NCBI RefSeq assembly: GCF_022267515.1
Contig: NZ_JAKFGB010000020.1
Span: forward strand, 248,001-312,000
Reading direction: 5' to 3'
Source: Rubinisphaera margarita
GTDB lineage: Bacteria > Planctomycetota > Planctomycetia > Planctomycetales > Planctomycetaceae
Length of the DNA stretch: 64,000 bases
Shown here: positions 18,397 through 26,974 of the stretch, piece after piece
Position numbering within the stretch: the first letter of the stretch is position 1
How the letters are laid out: each line of letters opens with the position of its first letter
Program-made: the position numbers and the translations under genes
The notes under the pieces: model-generated
Told to the model about the DNA's origin: nothing
The model's input: only the letters and a program-made list of their open reading frames with translations
Database searches by the model: none

Positions 18397-20058
18397 TTAC
18401 GACTCGTTAGGAGACGGCAGGCGAACCATCAACCACGACTCAGTCACTTCAGGTCCGAAGTGAACAAGCACGGTCGCTTCTTCTTTCGTCAGATTGAAGA
18501 AGGCGGTTTCCATGACGACTTCGCTGTTTTCCTGGTCAGCAAAGCTCCAGACGGCGCGCTGCGTGTCAGGATCGACCTTACCTCGAAGCGGATGCGTTTC
18601 CTCGGTTTCTTCATCGTAGAAGGTTCCCGAGAGGACGCCATCCTTGTTGATCGCCAACTGGACGATCAGGCTGGGATTTTCCTGACTTTCTTCTGTCGTC
18701 AGGGCATAAACCCCGAGCGGCTTCCATTCGTGCTTCTCAATTTCTTCCACACGATAGTCGGGGGCGGATCGGCAGATACGAACGGCCTGCTGATAGTACT
18801 GCGGGCCAGTCACGTAACGGTCGCCGTTCATGTAAACGTAACCGTCGCGGTAGTAAACCGTTCCACCCGGGCCATAGTTGTAATAAACCGGACGTCCCCA
18901 GTTACCGACAACAAAGCTGGTCAGAACATCAGCCGAAGTGGGCTGCCACCAGTAACCGCGATCATAGTTTCGGCCACGGTTGGTGTTGTAGGCTCCGTAG
19001 AAGTGGTAGTACTGGTTCCGCTGGTTTTCGCGAATCGACGACCGCCAGAAGTCCTGGTCAAATCGTGGTCCACGGTACTGATTGCCCTGGGTGATGCTGC
19101 CACGAATACGGGCGGCGATCTGTCCAGAGTCGTTCCACTGACGCAGCTGGCGCTGGCCAAGCTCGCGGCGATCTCCATCACGGAACTGGTCTCCGCGATC
19201 ACGGTCGCCACGCTCATTCTCTTCGCCTCGCAGACGGTCGCGAAAACGATCGGCTGCGGTGCGATCTTCAACTTCTTCTCGAGCACCACGATCTCCACGC
19301 GCATCGCGTTGACCGGGACGCCAGTCACCCTGCAGATAGTTCCGCAGGCGCTGTGAACCGGTGAAATCCCGGTTTCCGTCCTGTCGTCCTTCCCGATCGC
19401 CACGGTTCATTTCCGGGCGATCGCCGTTCGGGCGGTTGCCATCACGATCCGTCTCTCGGTTTTCCGGTTGATTTCCCTCGCGATCGCCGCGTCCTTCACG
19501 ATCCATGTTTCGCTCGCCACGGCCTTCCTGTCCATCCAGCGGACCGCGGAAGTTCGACTCACGTCGCTCTCCGTCACGCTGTTGTCCGTCCGGACGTTCC
19601 ATGTTGCGGCCTTCGCCGCGATTCTGGTCGCCACGCTGAACATCGCGGTCGCCATCGGCACGATCACGGGGGCTCTGCTGATCCGAGCCGCGGTTTCCCG
19701 CTCCTCGTTGACCGGAGTTGCCCCGGGGAGCTTGACCGCTGCCCTGAACCTCGCCGCCACCTTGAACGGACCCGCCGCCATCGGTTGATCCGCCACCTTG
19801 AACAGCGCCTCCACCCTGCGCGGAACCACCTCCGCCCTGGGCCGAGCCTCCGCCCTGAACTGAGCCGCCGCCTTGAGCGGAACCCCCGCCTCCTTGTGCC
19901 GAGCCGCCGCCTTGTGCTGAGCCTCCGCCTTGTGCTGAGCCTCCGCCCTGTGCAGAGCCACCACCCTGGGCGCCTCCTTCTTGTGCGTACAATCCGCTGG
20001 CTGCGAATGCGGCCATCCCGCAGATCGTCGCTGCTGCGATTTTTCCAAATGGTCTCAT
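18397..20058 (-). CDS. Secreted AQGGGS-repeat, Arg/Asp/Gly-rich protein of unknown function
   Basis: The 553-residue protein has a signal peptide (MRPFGKIAAATICGM to LYAQ), then about 14 tandem units of the AQGGGS type (residues 25-109). A long low-complexity section of GDRDG/NRGERE type follows (about 110-330). The last 220 residues are folded-looking, with a YYNYGPGGTVYYRDGYVYMNGD stretch split over short strands and a beta-rich C-terminus. Similar planctomycetal proteins are often labelled mu-protocadherin-like cell-surface proteins, a weak name. ATG 20058 is chosen because GAGGG lies about 6 nt upstream; ATG 20064 is too close to that site. It is probably an extracellular or envelope structural protein. 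Function is unknown. Confidence 0.8.
   Translation of the reverse strand: MRPFGKIAAATICGMAAFAASGLYAQEGGAQGGGSAQGGGSAQGGGSAQGGGSAQGGGGSAQGGGSVQGGGSAQGGGGSAQGGGAVQGGGSTDGGGSVQGGGEVQGSGQAPRGNSGQRGAGNRGSDQQSPRDRADGDRDVQRGDQNRGEGRNMERPDGQQRDGERRESNFRGPLDGQEGRGERNMDREGRGDREGNQPENRETDRDGNRPNGDRPEMNRGDREGRQDGNRDFTGSQRLRNYLQGDWRPGQRDARGDRGAREEVEDRTAADRFRDRLRGEENERGDRDRGDQFRDGDRRELGQRQLRQWNDSGQIAARIRGSITQGNQYRGPRFDQDFWRSSIRENQRNQYYHFYGAYNTNRGRNYDRGYWWQPTSADVLTSFVVGNWGRPVYYNYGPGGTVYYRDGYVYMNGDRYVTGPQYYQQAVRICRSAPDYRVEEIEKHEWKPLGVYALTTEESQENPSLIVQLAINKDGVLSGTFYDEETEETHPLRGKVDPDTQRAVWSFADQENSEVVMETAFFNLTKEEATVLVHFGPEVTESWLMVRLPSPNES
19732..19986 (-). repeat. Tandem 18-21 bp coding repeat (AQGGGS units)
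   Basis: About fourteen near-identical units, mostly 18 bp with two 21-bp AQGGGGS units, lie in frame within the secreted protein. Variants VQGGGS, TDGGGS and VQGGGE collect at the far end, consistent with array growth by slippage at the signal-peptide end. Confidence 0.9.
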
Positions 20059-20285
20059 AGTCATCCCTCTTTCAATAATGTCCTTCGATGTGGGGCAAGC
20101 GCACTGCCCGCATCTCATACCGGCTGCAACGGGCATGCCGAGAAACCGGGAGCTGCGGAATATCGAAGAAACAACGCCATTAAGAAGGATTGGTGGTCGC
20201 CGGGCAGTCAACAGCCGCGACATCAGATGGTCGCTTAACCGCCATGCTGGTCCTAGAACGACTTCGCGGAAACGACGTCAGCCGC

Positions 20286-21929
20286 CTAGAAGGCGTTGGA
20301 GAACAGAGGGAGCACGTTTTCGTACACGCCCCAGCCGCCGGTAATCAGAAATCCGATACAGGAGGCCAGCAGGCAAATGTCGAACAGAAGCGATGGCTTA
20401 AGTCGTTCTTCAGTCTGCCAGTAACGGAAGAAGAGGGCACCGATCCCCAGCATCGGCAGCAGCAGTGCCTGCATGATACCGGCTGCCAGGACTGCCAGGT
20501 CCGGTTTCACGTTCATGCAGAAGATGGTCAGGCAGAGGACCGGGAGGATGCAGCCGAGCGTCGAGATCGATCGCCAGTGCTTTTCCCGATCGCCTCGGGG
20601 AATCCACCCCACTAATTTAAAAAGGTCAGTATAAGTCCGAGTGTGGCTGGCGTTAGCAACCAGGAACGTGGAGTAAAGCACAGCGATGGCACCGATCAGG
20701 AACAGCCAGCGTGCGTAGTCCCCGAAAATCGGCACGTAGGCTTCGGCCAGAGTGCTCGTCATTCGCATGCCTTCCGGATCGAGACCGTATCGATACAGCA
20801 CGGTCACGCCGACCATGTAGAAGGCGACCGTCGCCAGTGTGTAAACGATCATTGAAAGAAACACGTCGATGTGCATCACCCGCAACCAGCCTTTAGCGCG
20901 GCGATACCAGGCCTCCGAGCCATCGTGTGGACCGGTGCGCAGAGCATAGCCTTTCTCCAGGCACCAATACGGATAGGAGACCAGTTCCGCGGCTCCCACT
21001 CCGATGATTCCGAACGTCGCCAGCGCGGTCGCCAGCGGACGCATCCCTTCGGTCGTGGGAGGAAGACCGAAGCTGAGCCCCTGCGAAATCTCGGACCAGG
21101 ACAGGCTCCATTCCGCCGTGGACTGCAGCGCGAGACAGTTGCCGATAGTCACGAAGGTGAACATGACCACGAGGACGGTTGTGATGTTCTGAATCAATCC
21201 GTAGCGACCCCGATAGAGCAGGGCGACGGTAATCAGCGTCGCGGCCAGGGCCCAGTACTTGTCGTCCCAGGTGTACGGATCGGGCAGCGGCTTGCCGTCC
21301 CGCACGGCCTGCACGGCGGTGGTACCGCGATCGCCAATCGCGTCGAGCTTTTGACGCAGACGCTTTCTCCCTTCGATGACCCGCTGCTGCTGTGCCGGTC
21401 CCAGGGCTTCAAATCGTTCGGGCTCATTCTGACGCCGCTCTTCCCACGTCAGCAGCCACTTCAGTTCTTTTGACGAAGGGACGGCGATTGCATCGCGATA
21501 ATCGCCCGTAATCGGCATCGCGATCGCTGCGGCCTGTCCCACGCCCCCGACAATGCCGCCGAGTTGAACGATGCCGGAGACCATCATCGCCAGCCAGAAC
21601 CAGACGATCCAGTTGAGCGACAGAAACCGGCCCGGGACCTGATTGAGCGCCTGGAGGGCGGTCTGCCCGTGGATGATGGTATGCCGTCCCAGTTCGATCT
21701 GAACGAAGACTTTGATCACGCAGCCGAGCAGAATCAGCCAGAGCAGCGAGATGCCCGCCTGAGCTCCGGTTTTGGTCGTCGCAATCAACTCGCCGGATCC
21801 GACAATACTTCCCGCGATAATGAGGCCAGGGCCGAGTTGCTTCAGCGTGGGCCAGACGGCCGTGGGGGCATCGCGGACTTCCTGCTCCGGGCGGATATCG
21901 ACAGGGGGAAGTTCGGCTGCTGATTTCAT
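20286..21929 (-). CDS. Nramp-superfamily membrane transporter, non-canonical
   Basis: The 547-residue protein has about 11-12 membrane segments and clear Nramp-like architecture, beginning WPTLKQLGPGLIIAGSIVGSG. Canonical metal-ion Nramps carry DPGN in helix 1 and a conserved MPH in helix 6. Here helix 1 reads GSGE and the helix 6 region reads GAAELVSYPYWC, so the usual manganese/iron ligands are absent. An extra cytoplasmic loop of about 80 charged residues follows helix 4-5 (LLTWEERRQNEPERF). ATG 21929 gives the usual start; an ATG at 22007 is in frame but its extension looks non-conserved. It may move another substrate. The family call is good, the substrate unknown. Confidence 0.82.
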   Translation of the reverse strand: MKSAAELPPVDIRPEQEVRDAPTAVWPTLKQLGPGLIIAGSIVGSGELIATTKTGAQAGISLLWLILLGCVIKVFVQIELGRHTIIHGQTALQALNQVPGRFLSLNWIVWFWLAMMVSGIVQLGGIVGGVGQAAAIAMPITGDYRDAIAVPSSKELKWLLTWEERRQNEPERFEALGPAQQQRVIEGRKRLRQKLDAIGDRGTTAVQAVRDGKPLPDPYTWDDKYWALAATLITVALLYRGRYGLIQNITTVLVVMFTFVTIGNCLALQSTAEWSLSWSEISQGLSFGLPPTTEGMRPLATALATFGIIGVGAAELVSYPYWCLEKGYALRTGPHDGSEAWYRRAKGWLRVMHIDVFLSMIVYTLATVAFYMVGVTVLYRYGLDPEGMRMTSTLAEAYVPIFGDYARWLFLIGAIAVLYSTFLVANASHTRTYTDLFKLVGWIPRGDREKHWRSISTLGCILPVLCLTIFCMNVKPDLAVLAAGIMQALLLPMLGIGALFFRYWQTEERLKPSLLFDICLLASCIGFLITGGWGVYENVLPLFSNAF

Positions 21930-22283
21930 GGTGATGAACTCTATGAGGGGCCGAAAGGCGGATCGAAAGGGGAGCGCCGGGAACGAATTCACCGCAGCGC
22001 GACTCATGCATCAATAAGTGTGAATATTTGTGCTTATAACGGCGAGGACGAGCGAACGCAAACGGGCCGTCGAAGGACGGGGTCGACCCTGAAAACGGGC
22101 GTAATTCTGAGATTGAATGTCAGTTGGTGGCGAAGGGTCAGATCATCTTGAATTCCATTCAAGCCAACACTAGCATTGGGGGCGAATAATAAGAGAGAGC
22201 AGCCGCGGATTTCCGGGATGCTTGAGTTGATTATCCGTTTGAACTGACTCCGTTCGGAACTGCACGTCGTTGAAGGACCAGCT
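21930..22283. promoter_or_regulatory. Divergent control region between Nramp-like gene and ferredoxin gene
   Basis: This 354-nt gap holds no gene. It contains a perfect inverted repeat CTTGAAT-TCC-ATTCAAG at 22147-22163, the size and symmetry of a dimeric repressor site. AT-rich tracts near 22016-22040 and 22220-22240 could hold promoters for either side. No regulator can be named. Confidence 0.4.
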
Positions 22284-22562
22284 ATGCCTCATATCGTTTG
22301 CGAACCCTGTAATAACTGCAAGTACACCGATTGCGTCGTTGTCTGCCCGGTAGAATGCTTCTACGAAGGCGAGACAATGGTCTACATCCATCCGGATGAA
22401 TGCATCGATTGTGAGGCCTGCGTTCCCGAGTGCCCCGTTGAGGCGATCTTCCACGAAGACAACGTGCCCGACGAGTGGAACAGCTTCATCGAGCTCAACG
22501 CCGATAAGAGCAAGGAACTGCCGGTCATTACCGAGAAGAAAGAGCCGCTCGCCGAAGGTTAA
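22284..22562 (+). CDS. fdxA: 7Fe ferredoxin (3Fe-4S / 4Fe-4S)
   Basis: The 92-residue protein has two cysteine clusters: CEPCNNCKYTDCVVVCPV-type spacing at residues 6-24, and CIDCEACVPECPVEAIF at about 39-55. It also has the CFYEG turn typical of FdxA-type seven-iron ferredoxins. It carries electrons in the cytoplasm; the partner enzyme is unknown. The C-terminal 35 residues are charged. A GAAGGA site precedes the ATG and a terminator follows, so the gene is monocistronic. Confidence 0.93.
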   Translation: MPHIVCEPCNNCKYTDCVVVCPVECFYEGETMVYIHPDECIDCEACVPECPVEAIFHEDNVPDEWNSFIELNADKSKELPVITEKKEPLAEG

Positions 22563-22613
22563 GCCGAACAGGCTGACTCGAGCGGTCACTGCCGTAAACC
22601 TGCCGTAAAGACG

Positions 22614-22645
22614 AAGGATCAGCACTCGCTGCTGGTCCTTTTCTA
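22614..22645 (+). terminator. Rho-independent terminator of fdxA
   Basis: An 11-bp stem (AAGGATCAGCA pairing TGCTGGTCCTT, one G-U wobble) with a 5-nt loop is followed by TTTTCTAT. It sits about 50 nt after the ferredoxin stop. Confidence 0.82.
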
Positions 22646-22803
22646 TGCGCGCCTCGCGAAGTTGGTCGTGCGAGAACGGCGGAGGAACAGCCCCTGTTCT
22701 CTCTTCCGTCACACGGCTGGCGGGCATCGCGTGAAGTTGCTTCCCGCATCTGATATTCTGCTGACCAGTTTGAATTCCAGCAGAAAACTCATGGGAGGCA
22801 TTT

Positions 22804-24606
22804 GTGTCGATCATTGTTCAGAAATTCGGCGGAACGAGCGTTGCGTCCGCCGAGAAAATTCGAAACGCAGCTCGTCGGGCTGTCGCGGCTCATCAGAACG
22901 GACATCAGGTTGTGGTCGTTGTCAGTGCCCGCGGCAAGAAGACCGATGAACTGATCGGCCTGGCTGCGGAGATCACCGAGCGTCCATCCCCTCGCGAAAT
23001 GGATGTGCTGCTGAGCACCGGCGAGCAGGAAACGATCGCCCTGATGTCGATGGCCATTCACGCTCTGGGCGAGAAGGCGATCAGTCTGACAGGCCCCCAG
23101 ATCGGCATCGTCACCGACGAGGCGAGCACCAAGGCTCGGATCCGGCAGATCGACACCAGCCGCCTGCACAGCTATCTCGAAGCGGGCAACATTGTCGTCG
23201 CCGCCGGCTTTCAGGGGATGGATCAGCACGGAAACATCACCACGCTCGGTCGCGGGGGAAGTGATACCACGGCGACCGCCCTGGCAGCCGTTCTCAGCGC
23301 CTCGCTCTGTGAGATCTATACCGACGTCGAAGGTGTTTTCACGACCGATCCGCGGATCGTGCCCGATGCCCGTCAGGTGCCCAAGATTTCCTACGACGAA
23401 ATGCTTGAACTGGCCAGCCTCGGTGCAGGGGTCATGCATTCCCGATCGATCGAGTTCGCCAAGAAGTACCGCGTTCCTTTGAGAGTGCGGCCGTCATTCA
23501 ACGACGGAGCAGGAACTCTGATCGCGATGGAACCGGAAGATCCCGCACCCGTTGTGACCGGAGTCGCTCTGGTGAAGGACGAACTTCGCGTCAGTCTTCG
23601 TGGCGTTCCCGACCGACCGGGCGTTATGAGTCTGATCTTCACGAAGATGGCGGCTCGGAAGATTCCGCTCGATCTGGTCGTTCAGGATATCGCCGACTCA
23701 GGCATTGCCGAAATTTCGTTCACAGTTCCCCGCGCCGACTTTGCCGATGCCCTGACCGCAGCTGGCGAAGCCGTTGAAGAACTCGGGGAGGGAACGGTCC
23801 ACCACGGGACGCAGCTCGCGAAGGTCTCCATCGTTGGCAGCGGCATGCAGACGCATTCTGGCGTCGCCGCTCAGCTCTTCCAGACGATCGCCGACGCCGG
23901 CATCAACGTGCTGATGATCTCCACGGGCGACATCAAAATTTCTGCTCTGATCGAAGCGGATCACGCGATCGATGCCGTCAAGGCGATCCACAAGAGCTTT
24001 GCGCTGGATCAGGTCAAGAATATTACGCCTCCGCTCGGATCGACTCTGCCTGGGGCAGCGACCGAAGCGATTCAGGTCGACGAAAAACGCGAGCGTCAGG
24101 TCGTTCTTCAGCTCGCCAATATGGAAGACATCGTTGTCAGTGATGTCATCGTCGACACGAACCAGGCCCGTGTGACGATCCTGAATCTGGCCGACGAACC
24201 GGGGATTGCTGCCGGCCTGTTCACCCTGGTCGCTCGTGGCGGCGTCATGATTGACATGATTGTCCAGAACGTGAGCCAGCAGGGGCGGACGAACATTACG
24301 TTCACGGTCCCGCGGGGCGATCTGCAGAAGTGTCTTGAGCTAGTCCGGGGAGCGATCGACCTCTCCGATGGCGTCACTCTCAACTGGGACGAAGAAATTG
24401 CCAAAGTGTCCGTTGCAGGAATCGGCCTCCGCAGCCATACCGGCGTCGGGCAGAAGATGTTCCATGCTCTGGCAGAGAACGATATCAATATTCTGCTTGT
24501 AGGCACCAGCGAAATGCGGATGACGGCGGTCATCAGGCGGGATCAGGCCGAAAAGGCGGAGAAAGCACTCACGGCCATGTTCCTGAACGCGGTGGCGACC
24601 ACTTAG
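22804..24606 (+). CDS. lysC: Aspartate kinase with four ACT domains
   Basis: The 600-residue enzyme phosphorylates aspartate, the first step towards lysine, threonine and methionine. The kinase domain covers residues 1-230 (KFGGTSVAS at the start, GRGGSDTTATALAA near 150, TDPRIVPDA near 180). Two regulatory ACT pairs follow. The first runs from about 265 to 420 (RPGVMSLIF; SGVAAQLFQTIADAGIN) and the second from about 440 to 595 (EPGIAAGLF; TGVGQKMFHALAENDIN). The usual enzyme has one pair and about 400 residues, so the regulatory half is duplicated. The start is GTG at 22804, chosen for the GGAGG site 5 nt upstream. Feedback control by amino acids is expected. Confidence 0.95.
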   Translation: MSIIVQKFGGTSVASAEKIRNAARRAVAAHQNGHQVVVVVSARGKKTDELIGLAAEITERPSPREMDVLLSTGEQETIALMSMAIHALGEKAISLTGPQIGIVTDEASTKARIRQIDTSRLHSYLEAGNIVVAAGFQGMDQHGNITTLGRGGSDTTATALAAVLSASLCEIYTDVEGVFTTDPRIVPDARQVPKISYDEMLELASLGAGVMHSRSIEFAKKYRVPLRVRPSFNDGAGTLIAMEPEDPAPVVTGVALVKDELRVSLRGVPDRPGVMSLIFTKMAARKIPLDLVVQDIADSGIAEISFTVPRADFADALTAAGEAVEELGEGTVHHGTQLAKVSIVGSGMQTHSGVAAQLFQTIADAGINVLMISTGDIKISALIEADHAIDAVKAIHKSFALDQVKNITPPLGSTLPGAATEAIQVDEKRERQVVLQLANMEDIVVSDVIVDTNQARVTILNLADEPGIAAGLFTLVARGGVMIDMIVQNVSQQGRTNITFTVPRGDLQKCLELVRGAIDLSDGVTLNWDEEIAKVSVAGIGLRSHTGVGQKMFHALAENDINILLVGTSEMRMTAVIRRDQAEKAEKALTAMFLNAVATT

Positions 24607-24630
24607 TGGCGAAGTCTCACTGAATACGCA

Positions 24631-24670
24631 AAAAGCCCGGTCATTCTGAACGTCTGACCGGGCATTTTTA
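24631..24670 (+). terminator. Rho-independent terminator of aspartate kinase gene
   Basis: A 9-bp stem GCCCGGTCA/TGACCGGGC (24635-24643 and 24655-24663) with an 11-nt loop is followed by ATTTTTA and preceded by an A-run. It starts about 25 nt after the stop codon. Confidence 0.88.
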
Positions 24671-24739
24671 TTAGTTTTTGAAACGTTCGTTCAGGTATTT
24701 GCCGGGTGTAAGTCCTTGGCCCCGTTTATTTTTCGTCGA

Positions 24740-24768
24740 TTGACGCTTGGCATCCAGTCATCTAAGAT
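24740..24768 (+). promoter_or_regulatory. Candidate sigma-70 promoter for the second DUF1559 gene
   Basis: TTGACG (24740-24745) and TAAGAT (24763-24768) are separated by exactly 17 bp. The first matches the -35 consensus at five of six bases and the second the -10 at four of six. Transcription would start near 24775, leaving a 5' leader of about 100 nt. It is a motif match only. Confidence 0.45.
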
Positions 24769-24875
24769 TATTAATGGATTACGCTTGTCGTCTTTCCCTC
24801 TGGTCACTCGCAATTCTTGCGAACTGCCGACGGGATTCTATTTGTTTTTCTAATTCTTCATCAAAGGATGTACAC

Positions 24876-25886
<1,011 letters not shown>

Positions 25887-25924
25887 ATCCTTTGAACTCT
25901 TGAGTATTCTTCTTTTTTGCAGAG

Positions 25925-26272
25925 ATGGACGGACTGATGATGCGAGCTGGAATTTGCGTGTGCCTGCTGGGAATTGGGCTTCTGCTGCCCGGCTGTGGTG
26001 GTGGATCGGTCTCTGATCAGGAGTTGCCTGCTGGTTCAAATGCTCCCAGCCCGACTGAGAATGTTCGCGTCTGGCTTGAGGGGGTCGCCGAGAGCGGCCA
26101 GCTCGACAGCGGCATTTCGATGATGCACGAAGAAGCCGAGAAGATGAAGGCGAATGGCGTGGCCAACGCCGATGAGATTGCCACGGGGCTGAAAGAGCTG
26201 GAAACAGCGAGCGGCTCCTCGGCGATCAAGTCCAAGGCCAACGCCCTGCTTCAGAAGGTGCCGAACGAATAG
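25925..26272 (+). CDS. Small predicted lipoprotein, DUF1559-associated
   Basis: The 115-residue product has a lipoprotein signal (ICVCLLGIGLLLPGC, lipid-accepting Cys near residue 24), a Gly/Ser linker, then a helical Glu/Ala-rich domain of about 75 residues (VRVWLEGVAESGQLDSG and GLKELETASGSSAIKSKA). ATGs at 25937 and 25940 are alternative starts that would give a shorter, more typical leader. Small lipoproteins of this kind often follow DUF1559 genes in planctomycetes, so a role with the pseudopilin-like protein is plausible. The function is unknown. Confidence 0.8.
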   Translation: MDGLMMRAGICVCLLGIGLLLPGCGGGSVSDQELPAGSNAPSPTENVRVWLEGVAESGQLDSGISMMHEEAEKMKANGVANADEIATGLKELETASGSSAIKSKANALLQKVPNE

Positions 26273-26295
26273 TTCGTCCTTCGAGCGACAAATGG

Positions 26296-26326
26296 AACAG
26301 GCCATCCGAGTGGGTGGCCTGTTTTC
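26296..26326 (+). terminator. Terminator after the lipoprotein gene
   Basis: AACAGGCCA (26296-26304) pairs with TGGCCTGTT (26315-26323) around a 10-nt loop, ending in TTTT. It lies 24 nt after the lipoprotein stop. Confidence 0.82.
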
Positions 26327-26357
26327 GTTACGAAGCCGTTGGACCCAGTCAATGCGA

Positions 26358-26387
26358 AAGGCGACGAGGAAAGATCCTCGTCGCCTT
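26358..26387. terminator. Second hairpin terminator, between convergent genes
   Basis: A perfect 13-bp stem (AAGGCGACGAGGA and complement) has a 4-nt AAGA loop and short T-tracts both ways. It is 24 nt from the stop of the minus-strand gene, so it probably serves that gene and backs up the terminator at 26296. Confidence 0.82.
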
Positions 26388-26410
26388 ATTTGATTCAACG
26401 GTTCCTGACG

Positions 26411-26758
26411 CTAGTTCTGCTGATCGGGAACGAAGGTCATCGTCGGCTCGGCGACTTTGCGGTAACCGAGGTCGCGGATCACTTCCAGGACTTCGCTCCA
26501 GGTCGGGAACTGACGTCCGCTGCGTCGCTTGTAGTTGTCAATCGCCCGCATGAATTCGACTTCGTCGCCGGAGTAATCGCGTTCACATGTTGTCGGGTCG
26601 ATCTGACGGCGGCGTTCGACCTTCCGTCGATCTCCCTTGCGATTCTCGGCCCCGTCAGGGCCCTTCTGATTGTCATCCTGGCGACGTTCGCTCATTGCGC
26701 GTCGCAGCTTAGTGCGACGATCGGCAACGAGTTCCTCACCCGTTACGTCCTTCAGCAT
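26411..26758 (-). CDS. Small conserved-looking charged protein, unknown function
   Basis: The 115-residue protein has a basic, disordered-looking N-terminal half rich in Arg and Lys (DRRTKLRRAMSERRQDD, GDRRKVERRRQID) and a compact C-terminal part (EVEFMRAIDNYKRRSGRQF, TWSEVLEVIRDLGYRKV). I recall the latter as common in planctomycete genomes under hypothetical names, though I could not check this. ATG 26758 is chosen because GAGGTGG lies just upstream. Such a basic N-terminus with a helical C-terminus could bind nucleic acid, but no fold is recognised. The 216-nt stretch upstream (26759-26974) shows no further feature. Confidence 0.75.
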   Translation of the reverse strand: MLKDVTGEELVADRRTKLRRAMSERRQDDNQKGPDGAENRKGDRRKVERRRQIDPTTCERDYSGDEVEFMRAIDNYKRRSGRQFPTWSEVLEVIRDLGYRKVAEPTMTFVPDQQN

Positions 26759-26974
26759 TGTCCACCTCATTGTGGTCAGAGTCTCTATGCAACCTCCTGC
26801 GCGCTTCGATGGCGGATTATCCCACTATCAATCAGCGACAGCACATTGCAACTCTGCCACACGCTGGCAGGTTTGGCAAAACAGGAACGTGGTAAGACCA
26901 GCGGAAACTGCGGCCTTGTGGAGAGTCTTAACGGTTCTGAGGATTCTCAGGACGATTGTTCGTGGTCATCTCCC

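Noticed and set aside
19732..19986. A possible CRISPR array or minisatellite
   Set aside because: The units are 18-21 bp with no spacers and encode AQGGGS in frame within a secreted protein.
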